Shown here: piece after piece, positions 19,700 to 30,944 of the stretch
Layout: each line of letters opens with the position of its first letter
Numbering within the stretch: the stretch's first letter is position 1
From: Branchiostoma floridae
Taxonomy: Eukaryota; Chordata; Leptocardii; Amphioxiformes; Branchiostomatidae
Length of the DNA: 34,846 nucleotides
Direction of reading: 5' to 3'
Assembly: GCF_000003815.2 (NCBI RefSeq)
Contig: NC_049981.1
Span: 11,456,025 to 11,490,870 of the forward strand
Notes under the pieces: generated by a model
Databases searched by the model: none
What the model saw: the letters and a program-made list of their open reading frames with translations, nothing else
Told to the model about the DNA's origin: nothing
Program-made: the position numbers and the translations under genes

Positions 19700-21060
19700 A
19701 GTCCCATTTGCTCTGAGGGGGGATGCTTTGGGCGAAAAAAAAAGAGCTGCATGTATAAAACACGCTGTCTCTTGCGCAAACACAATTTACTGTTTCCCTC
19801 TGGAAATTTACTTCATAAATCTTATTTTTTCCTATAACAACTGCAGCAATGTAACAATATGAAAACAAGTAAACATAACTTCAAATGTCTTTTCGTTAAT
19901 AATCATCATTTGCTCCAATGTGTCCGAAATGAAGGACCCATGAAGAGGAACATCTGATTTAATTCTTTCCATAAGATTCGACACAGTTGACAATTTTTGA
20001 GAAATGAATTATACAAATTCACGTAACGCTATATGCTATGGTGAAAGGTTTTGATTGCAATGTATGGTGTAAAGATATTCGACACCGAAATTCGAGCTGA
20101 TGGCAGGACACTCTTGCTGATTGATTTGAAAATGACGCCGCTATGTTCAGTTAATCTTAATCTAAATTTAGAATTTCCTAAAATCAAATTTGGTGATGTC
20201 AAACTAATTAAAGGTAAGGAAATCAGTACTAAAAAGGCATAGTTTAAAGAGATATCAGAATTAAAACTTACGTAATAGGCTTGGGACACTCTTTAAAATA
20301 AACCTATTAGATCTTTGTTTTCAGTCAATGAAAATTGGGAAAACAAAAGCCTCTACTGTGCAATTGTGTCAAGCTGTGCTTAGAAACAAGCACATCCTTG
20401 CCGGCTATAGAGTTACTGTGGTGACATTCAGAGTTGCCGTGCATTTGCGCCGTCTGTCGATAACCATTACAATTGCAGCCAGTGGTTGCAATTTGGACTG
20501 ACTCGACTATTGCCGAATACCGACCCGACTTGTTGCTACAATTACCCCATACGGACATATCAAATTATACAAATTTTCAGTCGATTTGTATTAATATCGT
20601 TCTTGGTATTTCGGTATGTACATGTATCTTCAAAACCATTGGGTGGCAAATGGGTGGGACCCAGACTCAGTGCCTGGGCGAGTTAGCTTTCATCGGTCGT
20701 TTTTCACTATATCGAGACACGAATTGTTTACGCAAGCTTTACGCACGTTGCATGCAATTATGTGGTTACCAGATCCCCGCTACGTTGCCTATGTAATTCC
20801 TTTTAACATTTTGAACACTTTATGATATGTATAGATAGCGGTGCATTTGGTATGTAAGTATGTGGTGCTACTAATGCCCATCTAGATGTATCCTTCTAAG
20901 TGTAAAATTCGCGACAAAATGATATCAACGTAACAAAATGAAAGACATCTCGAGCCTTGGTCGTGACAGAGAAACAGCCTGAACAGTATCATTGCATGTT
21001 CATTTTACAGGGAAATTCCCCCTAGCTAGTGCTTTTGACAAGCACAATAATAGACCACGG
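19700..21060. other. non-coding stretch
   Basis: No supported gene. A 63-codon plus frame at 20051-20242 (FDTEIRADGRTLLLIDLKMT) is not recognised and may be a retroelement relic or chance. Confidence 0.35.
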
Positions 21061-21103
21061 CTTAACGTCACTTCCCAGGGACTGCTGCCCTAATCTCCAA
21101 GCA

Positions 21104-21225
21104 GATCCTACGTTGCCATAAGATAGTATGAAAGCTGGCCAAGGAGTATAGCCGGCCAAAGGGAGTCAAACGGGCACCGGACCTGCGGTGGGTTTGATAC
21201 TATATTATGCCACCTTGAATCTGCT
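21104..21225. repeat. imperfect inverted repeat, arms about 28 bp
   Basis: The left arm GCAGATCCTACGTTGCCATA (21104 on) and the inverted right arm ending GAATCTGC (21225) share GCAGAT, GCCATAA/GGCATAA and ATAGTAT in order. Flanking ACTTCCCAGGGAC and CACTTCCCTGGGAC at about 21071 and 21343 suggest a larger decayed element of about 300 bp. Confidence 0.5.
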
Positions 21226-21584
21226 TGAAGATTATGCAACCCTTCCCACCAGCGCACATGTCTGAGGTGCAGTCGCGATTTGACCTCCCAATTAACCTGT
21301 TGACGGCACAGAGCCGGCAGGGTCGCTAACGTCAACCACTGCACTTCCCTGGGACTACATACACATGTCGGCATGCATTCTAAAGGTGGAGATGTACATT
21401 ATGCATGGAAAAGGCAGTGGAAGATGACCTACATTTACATTTATCCGTCAATGTTCACTTTGCTATTCTGAGAGATGAAATGCATTTCTAGAAATCGAGT
21501 AAATCTTTCCAAGAAGCCTTTCACGCATTACCGACCAAAAGCACTAACGCACAAACTTTCTTCTTGCACAGGTCGTCCAACCCG

Positions 21585-21851
21585 TTATTCATGAAAATAT
21601 TTGACAATGTATTTCCTATACTGCATAGGCAAACCTTTCAAACATCCGAGTTTGATGAATAAGACGAGTCTCTTTTTGTCAAGTTTACTTATTAATGTAC
21701 AAATCCCCTGATAGCATTCTTCATCAAATTCAGTCTCTGTACATATGCTGTTACCTGCGAATAGGTCTGCATAATCCCTTTCCCATCTTTTAAGAACCAT
21801 GTTTACAGTCAGTGTCCTCCATAGGGATTTCAGTACTTCGCTTAGGTCCAC
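21585..21851 (-). pseudogene. LINE-like retrotransposon fragment (linker region)
   Basis: A minus-strand frame reads VLKRWERDYADLFAG, then TETEFDEECYQGI. The pattern Leu-x-x-Trp-(x)4-5-aromatic-x-x-Leu-(aromatic) followed by an acidic F-D-E/D segment is what lies between the endonuclease and reverse transcriptase of many non-LTR retrotransposons. No catalytic RT motif follows; the frame ends at 21585 after KYFHE. It is therefore a broken remnant at best. Directly upstream on the same strand, 21852-21960 translates with stops as MKGRNR, TVVSQSSS and LIDNESRKNLLNEV, which also looks like decayed mobile-element code. Confidence 0.4.
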
Positions 21852-21870
21852 GTATGCTCACCTCGTTCAA

Positions 21871-21992
21871 CAAATTCTTTCTGGATTCATTGTCGATAAG
21901 GTGTCAGAAGGATGACGACTGAGACACAACGGTTTACCTGTTTCGACCTTTCATTCAAAAGTCTTCATCAAAATCTTTCTGGATTCATTATT
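21871..21992. repeat. duplicated TTTCTGGATTCATT block
   Basis: CAAATTCTTTCTGGATTCAT at 21871 recurs as CAAAATCTTTCTGGATTCAT at 21969, 98 bp apart in direct orientation, within the decayed element. Confidence 0.65.
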
Positions 21993-22019
21993 TTGAAGAC
22001 CTTCAAGTTCAAGCACTTG

Positions 22020-23280
22020 TAATGAGTTCAACTAACAATTTAAAGGGCACACATGTACAACCATGTTCTTCAGCAATGTAAACAACTTAAAGCTTGATGT
22101 TGCTAGTTTGTGAAACCGTTTTCAAGGGCACCACTTAGTACTTCAGGGGCATGCAGACGTTTTTAGAGTGATGGCATATTAAGTGCACATTAGTTTATAT
22201 ATAGGTAAGTGCATTCAAAAGCAAGGTCAGCGACATCTACGCACTTTATAATTCCCTCTAGACGTATGTTGACTTTGCTTATGAAGTCTGTATGGCCATG
22301 ACCTTGCAGCAAATTTTAGGGTAGGATTTCAGCAGTACAAAGATCGATATATTAATGTTACGTTAGCAATTCCGTACAGTTAAGAGCCTCATTGGTACGG
22401 TAAATTCTATTTGTAATCCTAGCAGGTTTAAATCGTTGCGGCATCAGCCAATAGCTCTCTTTCATGTCCATGAAATTGTCATCCATCTGTAATCACCGGC
22501 AACCCACTCGTCATTCAAACCTTGGGACATTTTATTACCTTAACCAAAAATTGTCGTTTTGTCATTCCCGTGCTTGTTGTGTTTTTGTGTGTTTCCGGAT
22601 ATTTGTCGGTATAACTTGAAGGACCTCTACATGGATTGTGATGATACTTGGCATGTGTGTGCGTTTGTGAATACAAAGGTCAAGGTCAATTTTGGATACC
22701 GTGGCCAGTGTGTGACCTCGGTACTGCAGCAGTCAATCTTTTTTATCTTTTGCCCTGGACATGCTATGGTGTTGATTTTTCGTCGTAGATATCTTATGGT
22801 ATAAGGAAGAAGCGGTGTAGGTTTGTGCCGCCTACTATACCAGCTTGCTCTGAAACTACAGAGGCGCTTTCTTATTTTTTCTAGGAGAGGACAGAAGAAA
22901 GGAGCGGGGTATTTCCATCGATATTCGGAATGCAGGTAGCTTATGAAAAGATATATACACAAAGAATACAAATTAGGACTTAATGATTCGTTTATTAGCT
23001 ACAATTGATTGCCTGAAAATAGCCTGCTGGCACGAATTTGCAAAAATTAAGTTCCTCTTCGCACAATTGACGACAGAACCTACCCACCTAACCTAGTCCC
23101 TTGACCTCCAGGTCGGTCGTTAGGGGATAGGGTAGACATGAAGATATGTAAGAGAGAGCTGTCTCCAGACTCTTCTTTCCCTTGCCAGGGTCAGCCTGTC
23201 CAGAAATGGCAGAAAAGGTAATATCAAAAAGGAGGCTTCGCTGCAGTCAAATAGAAAGCCTCTAGGGAGGGGGAGGGGGC
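22020..23280. other. non-coding stretch
   Basis: No supported gene. The segment at 22620-22870 (GGTCAAGGTCAATTTTGGAT, then CTGAAACTACAGAGGCGCTT) has the look of an interspersed repeat, but no boundaries were found. Confidence 0.35.
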
Positions 23281-23291
23281 AAATTTAATTG

Positions 23292-23344
23292 TTTCTACCA
23301 TCATACCAAGTAACATCTCTAGTTACACGGTATGATGGTAGGAA
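23292..23344. repeat. strong hairpin
   Basis: The 13-bp perfect arms CTACCATCATACC (23295-23307) and GGTATGATGGTAG (23329-23341) are followed inward by GTAAC/GTTAC around a 7-nt loop. It lies directly before duplication block 1 and may mark an element terminus. Confidence 0.8.
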
Positions 23345-23604
23345 ATACCATCTGCAACTTATCGAGTTACAGATATTGTTGAGCAAATAACACTGGAAGC
23401 TGCACTTTGTGCACGCTCCAATTCGCACTGTTTGTGAACAGCCATCAGCATTATTTTCAGTAATACTGAGTGAATTGGAGCGTGCACTCGAAAACATATC
23501 AACCGTCTTAACGAAGGTAATTACATGTATCTTAGGCGTGTTCTCCACACACTTCACGGCCCTGGATGCTTACCCCGGCGACTCTCAAGACGTTAATAAG
23601 GATT

Positions 23605-23715
23605 CAGAGACCTCAAGTGGCAGCAATTTCCCGAGCTACGAATATTTCAATAAAGATTCAGGGCATTAATGATCTCAAGTGGCAGCATTTCCCGAGCTAC
23701 GAATGTTTCAATGGA
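23605..23715 (+). repeat. short tandem duplication within block 1
   Basis: TCAAGTGGCAGCAATTTCCC followed by GAGCTACGAATATTTCAAT recurs about 62 bp later as TCAAGTGGCAGCATTTCCC then GAGCTACGAATGTTTCAAT. Related single copies are at 27208 and 27586. Confidence 0.8.
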
Positions 23716-23749
23716 CGTTTACCGTGAAGATTCCTTCTGCTTACCTGTT

Positions 23750-23905
23750 ATGCATCCAACTTCTTCTACCGCCTTTTAGTACCTTCCCAACCAAAACCAA
23801 GCGGTGGAGTTTGAAGAGTCGTGTTAAGTGCCTTTCCCAAGGACATCTGGTCCAACTCAACGCGGCATCGAACCCGTAACCTCTCGATCCATCAGGCCAT
23901 CTTCA
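23750..23905 (-). repeat. SINE copy, reverse orientation
   Basis: The minus strand carries a B-box-like GGGTTCGATGCC at about 23870, then CCTTGGGAAAGGCACTTAAC, the canonical body of this SINE family. Confidence 0.6.
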
Positions 23906-24024
23906 TTTCTCGGCAATGTATAACAAAACCTTGATTAAACATACAATAACATTGTGAGGAGTACAGCTATGGCCTTGCCGTCAAGGCAGCAATGCTAGCA
24001 AATGCATCTGTTCACAAATAAGGC

Positions 24025-24125
24025 TGTAAGGTGTTGTGGTTAGCGTAGTTGATTTAGAATCTTTTAGTTTTAGGTTCGGAGTTGTCGGCGTTATAGGAAA
24101 GCCACTTAAGGTTTCCTCAATTTTT
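24025..24125 (+). repeat. SINE copy, plus orientation
   Basis: A-box-like TGGTTAGCGTAGTTGA and B-box-like GGTTCGGAGTTGTC, then ATAGGAAAGCCACTTAAGG, which corresponds to the SINE body. Confidence 0.45.
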
Positions 24126-24599
24126 TTCTTAATTGTTTTTGTCTGATTTAAAAAAAAATCATTTTCTAATACGTGTAGACAATTATTAAGATATCATGAT
24201 GTGCGAACGCGAGTTTGTAGCTTTGAGTATTATGCACATGAAAAAACAGATTTATTGCAGTGGTGTGTACCAAAGTGCTGTATAGACAAAATTAGATATG
24301 GGAAATAAAACTGCATGAAATCCATTGGTCAGAAAAATCATATCAATATCAAAATCATATCAAATCGAAAATTCGTTACGACTCCGCGGTCGGGCTGGCA
24401 CCTCGGGTGAAACGGAATACACCGTGTTGTATTCTATTATACTCGTAACATTATCTATACAGAATAGAATGTGTTGAATTGTGAACGCTGCAGTTGTTTT
24501 CTTTTACTGTGCACAACAATATCTTACAACAGTCTTATAACTGTATTTATTCTGATTTATAGTAACCAACACTGTCCGAAAACAAGAATTTCTGGCAAT

Positions 24600-24745
24600 T
24601 TTTGGTTTCTTATACTACCGTGGAACTTGACATGTCCGGGTCGTATAAACGAATTTCTAGCCACGGTGTGTCCGGTGCGGAATATCCCCAATCATTGCCG
24701 GACATGGCATGTCCGGTAGTTCGCGGTACCCTCACGCTGTGTGTC
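24600..24745. repeat. TGTCCGG-rich island 1
   Basis: Four or more TGTCCGG/CCGGACA words in about 130 bp of otherwise AT-rich DNA, including GCCGGACATGGCATGTCCGG (about 24697-24716), a near-palindrome. A similar island lies at 26640-26900. Confidence 0.6.
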
Positions 24746-24749
24746 TTGA

Positions 24750-25515
24750 GAAGTGGTTCAGTGAATGGGTAGTGTGTATTCAAGTGATAATTGCTCTCAA
24801 TGTTTTTTAAAAGAGAATGGTACTGAAAACAGTATAAAAGTATCCACAGAATAAAGAAACGAAAACTTCTTTCTCCGTATCTTATTTCTTGCAATGTTTT
24901 GTTCTGAATACATGGCGTCGGTACGCGATCGCGACACGCCTGACTTACTGGCTACAAAAATCCCGCCACCCCCCAAAAAAGAAAAATGCATACACATATT
25001 GAAACTAAATGTACAGGTTGATGTTATGGTACCGTTTTGATTGTTTAGCTATCCGGTCAGACACAGGGTGTGGTTAAATGATTATTCTATTTGTTTGAAG
25101 GATTTCTGCAAACAAAAACAATTTCTATCAAAGCCTATGGAGCTTAGTAAAATATAAGAACTTAATATAATATAATATAATATAACGATACACGACAAGC
25201 TCATGTTAGTGAACTAGCAAATAAGACATACAAATAGTATGTAATAAAGATTTTCAAGATACATAAAGGAGGTTAAAAGGAGCCTAAGGATGGGTCCCCT
25301 TGGTTTATATAAACAGAAAACACACACGCGTGACGCATAGGGTAGATAATTGAATGTGTTCTTTGTTAGGATATGCAGGAAAGTAATACATGTATGTATA
25401 GAAGCATTGTACGACAAACGTCATTTTTTTGTGGCAGGGAAGTTGATAACTATGCACGTCGGGGCCCTTGATTCGTAACGTTTTTATGCTAGTTGAACCA
25501 AGGAGGTTTATATAG
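24750..25515. other. non-coding stretch
   Basis: A (TAATA)n run at about 25167-25190. No gene was seen. Confidence 0.45.
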
Positions 25516-25519
25516 TTCA

Positions 25520-26095
25520 CTATTGTTGTAGGATAGAGTAAACGTTACGTTTATTATCAAAGTGATGTCTGAAACCGTAAGCAATTACAGCTGCACTTTG
25601 CCACCTAATACCGTGTGGGTATTGTTTGACTAACTGTATTGTTTGACTGTCTGCGAATTGCGACCATGTGACAATAAGCTGAATTCTGAGCTTACTTTGT
25701 CCGTCTATATGCAAATACGCATAAATCGCAGCCAATTGTATTCCACATAGCAGTTGGGTAGACCAATCAGCAAACGTGTTACGATTTTCAAATCTTTCAA
25801 TCCCATCTTTCAGTTGGCATTCGGAGATGACCTTGTTTCCGTAAAGTAGTGCTTTCACCCAGCTCCTATCCCGATAGCAAAATGTTTGTATGCACGCCAG
25901 ACGGCCCCACGGCCAGTGAACAACGAGAGCTTGGAAATACTCTACGTTAAGATCGGACACCATCTTGCTGTGGAATTGCATCCAACTACCAACGCCATGG
26001 GACCTAGTTCTGTTTAGAAGGGTGACAACCGGTGCACCGAAGAGCCCAGCTGTTGTTTTGTGTAGTTTGAGTTTCAGCAAGAAAGGTCTTTGTCA
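25520..26095 (-). CDS. unrecognised open frame, about 190 codons
   Basis: This is the longest uninterrupted frame outside the zinc-finger exon. It opens after a stop at about 26096 and ends at 25520. No ATG occurs near the start; the first in-frame ATG codons give MQFHSK and MVSDLNVEYF. Visible stretches include GRLACIQTFCYRDRSWVKAL, ENRNTFADWSTQLLCGIQLA and IQLVKQYPHGIRW. It is rich in Trp, His and Cys. No known motif, signal peptide or convincing membrane segment was recognised, and no splice sites were assigned. It may be a mobile-element protein fragment, an exon or a chance frame. TGTCCGG islands lie on both sides at 24.6 and 26.7 kb. Confidence 0.3.
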
Positions 26096-26124
26096 CTACG
26101 TCGAACGCGAGAAGGGCTAGCTGC

Positions 26125-26190
26125 TGCCGTTTCACGATGGACTGAATACTACTGTTATGCCGTTTCACGATGGACTGAATACTACTGTTA
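26125..26190. repeat. perfect 33-bp tandem duplication
   Basis: Two exact copies of a 33-bp unit (26125-26157 and 26158-26190) containing TTCACGATGGACTGAATACT. A second small tandem, CTAGCATCGGGA followed by CTAGCATCGG, lies at about 26218-26240. Perfect identity implies a recent origin. Confidence 0.9.
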
Positions 26191-26239
26191 TGCGAACTTT
26201 ACACGCCCGTGTTCCTGACTAGCATCGGGACTAGCATCG

Positions 26240-26638
26240 GTTTGTGTAGAAGACCGCCGGCGCCTGGACAACAGAATTTGTGAGAGCAGGAATGCAGAAA
26301 TCAAGAGATCTACAGGAGTTTATGTTATCAAATTGGAAGCGGCTATACAGTTAGTTGGGAGACTGCTTATGAAAATAGTGAAGACCCGGATGCTAGTGAC
26401 CTATGGCAGCAGACCGACATATATTTGAAAGCGAAAAGAGCGACGAAGCCCACTAGGAGCAGTCCAAAAAAGTTAAAAATAAAACAAAAAACAAAGTTAA
26501 TTCACATTTTGAAAGAATAAAGGAAACTTATACAAAGCTACATGGGAAGGGGGGTAATCCTAGGTCGGCAGGTGTGGTAAAACAACACTCTTTTTAATGA
26601 CAAAGGGTGTAATGAACGCGCTCTAGTCGAGGTAGAAA
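26240..26638. other. non-coding stretch
   Basis: No gene recognised. Confidence 0.4.
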
Positions 26639-26639
26639 A

Positions 26640-26905
26640 TTAGGTGATAATTGCCCGGTAATTTATGCAAGGAGCATCCGTGCGGTTCGGCACAAGTCTC
26701 GGGTGTCCGGGCATATAGAGAAGTCTTACGGCTAAATGCGCGGTCAAGAACGGGTCATAGACACGTACCGGACACGAAATGGTTCGTTTCCGTGCATCCT
26801 CGGGTGTGCCAATTGCCCGGACAGGCAGTGTGCCCGGTTCGATACGTACCGTGAATGTCCGAACATTTCGGGTTTCTGGGTGCATGCCCAGGAGTTTCCA
26901 CCACG
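26640..26905. repeat. TGTCCGG-rich island 2
   Basis: CpG-rich with repeated GTGTCCGGGC, ACCGGACACG, TTGCCCGGACAGG and AATGTCCGAAC words. Plausibly related to the island at 24600-24745 in inverted orientation, but the match is patchy. Confidence 0.5.
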
Positions 26906-27002
26906 TAAACTCGGCTTTTCAAGCAGTGCAAAAATGCATCAGGCAATCCATCCAGTATCTTGGGTGAACACAGGCAAACGCAGACAGATAGGAATATTCG
27001 AT

Positions 27003-28189
27003 GATTATCGAGTTGCAGAAACTGTTTAAAGAACAAATTTAAAGAACACTGGCAGATGAACTTTGTAAACGCTTCAATTCGCTGAGTATGACCGAATATG
27101 ATGATGATGACTGCAGATACAGACATGTAGACACGCACACGAAAACATATTAACCTTTTCACGAAGGTAATTACCTACATTTATATCAACCTTATTCAAG
27201 GCATTTATAGTCTCAAATGGCAGCATCATCCCCGGGCTGAATATTTCAATTGACATTTGCTGCGAGGTTCATTCACGGTGGCAATGTTTTGTTATTTTGG
27301 CAATATTTGATAATTCAGATATTGCGTAATACATAAACTGATAACTCAGAAGACCACAAAATACACAAAAATGTCAGAAAATTTGTTCTTGATCTCTGAA
27401 ATTCGTTGAGTCATCTACGAACCCCACAGTGCCGCACCGGTGCCCCAAGTGCAATGAGAGTCCATCTTAAGTCAGAAATTTCATGATTGAGACCAGCTCA
27501 ATTGCTCACTAAGAGTGAGGACCAAGTCACCCAGTAGGTGAAGCAGGGATTACGTCGACGTCATTGAGGGTATCCAAGGCATTGATAAAGTCTCAAGTGG
27601 CAGCATCATTACGATTACTTCAATGAACATTTTCTGCGAAAATTTCTTCTGCTTACCTGTTTTAAAGGCCTTCCGACGTCATTGAGGGAGGTTACACATA
27701 CAGACAATCTAATAGATACAAATGCATTAACCTATTTGTAAGTAACGTTATATCAAGTTATCGAGTAAAACGTATAGTTTACACTACTGGTTCTAAGGTT
27801 TAAACATTCTTGGATGTATATTTGTACAAAGTATGGGTAATATCACCCTTTCAATTTCCTCCATATCAGATTGCATTGACAGGTGAATGGAGCCTGAGTC
27901 TGACATGCTAGCCATGTGAACAGAGTGTGGCTTGGCTGGCCGGAGTAAGCACTACTGGGGCGGCGTCCCTCTGGGGCTCAACCTAATTGGAACAACACCA
28001 GTGCGGGATGGGAAACTCCAGCAGGAGTTGGGGCTTAAATCTTGATATGGAATGTAATTGAATATAACGTTGTCTATACAGAATAGAATGTGTTGAATTG
28101 TGAACGCTGTAGTTTTTTTTTTTTTTTTACTGTGCACAACAATATCTTACAATCGTCTTATAACTGTATTTATTCTGATTTATGGTAAC
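27003..28189 (+). repeat. direct duplication, block 2
   Basis: Partner of 23357-24566; see that entry. The tail copy is 28065-28189 and differs mainly by a longer T-run. A reversed copy of repeat C (27395-27475) and unique DNA interrupt the block. Confidence 0.75.
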
Positions 28190-29090
28190 AATAAATACAT
28201 GCTCAGGCAATCCATAAATGTTTTGAAGCTGTGGATTCTTAATACATGGTGTCTCGTGCATAGAGGTCTGCATGCCTTTTTTCCGTTAAGCGTTACCTGC
28301 CTACCTGCCTAAGTGCCTAGGCCAGTGACTGGCCCCTTGCTCCCTCCGTGATATTTCTCCAGACTGCACGATTCTTCGCACTCATCTCCGCCAACTTGAT
28401 ACTCTGTCCGATGTTAAGCGTTACGAGCCATTTTAATTCAACGTGAATCGTTACCGACCCGCTCTGATTCAACGTCGGTCACTCAAGTTGTAGCCATATC
28501 TAAAAATTATCAACTCACCGAATATGACATCTGTTATTCAGTATTTTCAACATAGTTTAGCTCATATGAAAGCATTGTGGAGTGTTTAAATGGTTTGCCT
28601 ATTTGAAAACACTTTTTATTAACCTTAATTTTAGGTTGTGCTTAGTCGTGGTTAACTTTTTAACACTCGTTACACGCAAACAACGCATGCAATCCGGAAA
28701 CGGAAAATCACCTCGATTTAACCAGAAGCATACATCCAGGTCAGCTTCCCCGAATATAGGTCATCTTCTCGGAAATAGTATCAAAATCTTCAATGATTTG
28801 GAAAGGGAAAGTGGTCAACAACGCAACAATTACAGCACTTAATCGATAGGAAGGAAGTCAATTAGGCTGTGGTATTAGGACGTCCCGACACCAGGCCTAC
28901 CACGACTGGCGTTGAGTTAGAATTAGAGTTGAGATTTGGGTTATTTTTTTGCAATCTTTCTTTACTAATTTTGTTTTTGAATAAAAAGACAACAACAAAA
29001 GAAAACATGGTTCTCTACTTCGCAAGATCCGAAGAGAACTAAGTTTTCCATCTATTTCACACCGCAAGTACACTCCACACCGTTAGGGTA
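28190..29090. other. non-coding stretch
   Basis: No gene or clear repeat recognised. Confidence 0.4.
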
Positions 29091-29094
29091 TCCA

Positions 29095-29375
29095 TAATGG
29101 CTGAACTTCAAAAGCATCAAACAATGGCTTCTTTAGCAACTTTCCTGTGTTATTTTTCGCCGTTGCCATGGCAATCATTGTAGAAATTTGCCTAAATTTA
29201 TTTCCATGTGGCTCCAAATACTCATAAAATGTGGTTGGTGATTATCAAAACCACATTTAATGGCTTATAATTAACGATTTTTGGTAGTTCTATAGATTTG
29301 AGTGACGTCACAAAATCACGTGATAATTCTTATCAAGCTGAACATCTGACATGGTTATCATATAATGAAGTAGAG
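29095..29375 (-). repeat. dispersed repeat A, copy 3 (CRE + E-box)
   Basis: Reverse complement of 7150-7490 with very high identity in the core. Palindromes are TGACGTCA at 29303-29310 and CACGTG at 29317-29322. TTGCCATGGCAA is at about 29163. Confidence 0.85.
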
Positions 29376-29504
29376 GTTTCAACCTTTTCACACACAAAAA
29401 ACACTGAAAACGAATTAGCAGGAATCAAGCAGAACCAGCCAGAATGAAGTATTTGCAAAATTCTTGCCACGTTCAGGGCCATTCCGAGTGGGAATTCCAA
29501 ATGG

Positions 29505-30046
29505 ACCATACATCCCCTTCACACGAGAAGGAATGGGCCAAAATGCCATCAGAATGAAAAGTCTTTTGTATTCCTGGAAATTCGTAGTGTATTACAAAAA
29601 TTCTCACTGCATTCCAGATATTCTTTTGGCCACATTCGGGTAGGATTAGAAGTGGCTTGCTGTTTTTGGTTCTCCATCGCATAAGATAAGAATGTTTCGA
29701 ATAATATTGGAATGCCGTAGAATGCGGTCAGACTGCAGTTAGAATAGCTGGAATCCACTTTGTGTGAAGGGGGCTTAAGGGTCTTCATCGAATGAGATAA
29801 AAACGTTTCGAATAATGTTGGAATGCGTAGAATGCGGTCATACTGCAGTTAGAATCCACCTCGACAGTTTTTAACATGTCAAAAACTTTCGGGCCAGCCA
29901 AAAGAACGGGCACAAATAGCTAGAAAGCAGTGAGAATTTTTGGAACACGCTACGAATTGCCAGGAATTGCGAGGAATAGAAAAGAATTTTCATTCTGACA
30001 GCATTCCGGCTCATTCTTTCTCTCGTGTGAAGGGGGCTTAAGCGTT
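29505..30046. mobile_element. nested foldback-like repeat cluster with GCCCCCTTCACAC ends
   Basis: The right ends TGTGAAGGGGGCTTAA occur at about 29763 and 30029, and a diverged inverted left end, CCCCTTCACACGAGA, at 29514. The block 29514-29640 matches the reverse complement of 29920-30040, and GTTTCGAATAAT with GTAGAATGCGGTCA is directly repeated at 29692 and 29807. The TTAA border suggests the same target preference as the MITE at 2836. No transposase was seen. Confidence 0.6.
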
Positions 30047-30049
30047 ATC

Positions 30050-30940
30050 AAGAAGACCCCCCATGTAGCCTTAGAAATCATTAAAACCAGAAACCTGTAG
30101 ACTCCAAACTGTTACCGCAAACAAAATGTGTTTCAAAACAATTTTATGACTTAGCACAGTGGTGAGGAAAACAGTGATTCGAACCCTAGCCATTGCACCA
30201 ACACGGCGCCGCGAATTCTCTAACTGTACGCATGTGGATGTTGACGGTTTTTAGAATTAAGATTCTGGACTTGTCCTGTACTTGCTCCACACAGTAGGCG
30301 CTAGGTTGGAGATATTGTGAGGGCAGAGGGTTACGTGACTTTGAAGTTGTCGCTACGGTTTTAGTGACCTTACCTCTGACATTGTCTTATATATGTATGA
30401 AAGATTGGAGATTCTGGAATATTCTGAAATGATCACACCATCACGTTGCTGTTATTCACATAATCATAGCTGTGGATACGTGCTGGTGGTCTCGTTGCAG
30501 GCATCAGGTTGTCACAAATTGGCAGCTTTGTCATGTAAATTTCACCATCAGTTTTCAAAGGTTTTGCTTTTTCCCCTTTCGGGTATCGTGTTAGTTTTTC
30601 CTGGAAGACCATTAAAACACTAGAAATACACTGCGTATAGCCTACAGGGACATCATCAAAAAACTATATCTCTGTGGGTTTTCGGTATCTTAATCATTGT
30701 GCTACACGTAATTCAGTCTTAAAATACATCTTCAAAATGCATGATTTTTTTTTTGGCGTGAGAGAAGGCTTGTCATATGCTTAAAAAAATCTATCATTTT
30801 TACGAATAGAGAAAAGCACAGTAACCACTTGGGTGTCAACAAGTTTCTCTCACAGTGGGAAATGTACTCATTAGTGGACTCATTTGGTAGAAAATGTCAC
30901 TCTTGATTGGTGTGGGTCCCTTCAAAGATACTATAATCAA
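30050..30940. other. non-coding stretch
   Basis: No gene recognised. Confidence 0.4.
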
Positions 30941-30944
30941 AAGC

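Larger units (their letters stand above)
23357..24566 (+). repeat. direct duplication, block 1 (about 1.2 kb)
   Basis: Colinear with 27003-28189 at an offset of 3.54-3.66 kb. Anchors: ATCGAGTTRCAG (23360), ACTTTGTGCACGCTCCAATT (23404), ACGAAGGTAATTAC (23512), CTCAAGTGGCAGCA (23611 and 23674) and the best-conserved tail, 24446-24566 (AGAATAGAATGTGTTGAATT, CTGTGCACAACAATATCTTA). A 16-bp perfect inverted pair, GTGCACGCTCCAATTC (23409-23424) with its complement at 23472-23487, lies inside. Two SINEs appear between the anchors. Confidence 0.75.
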
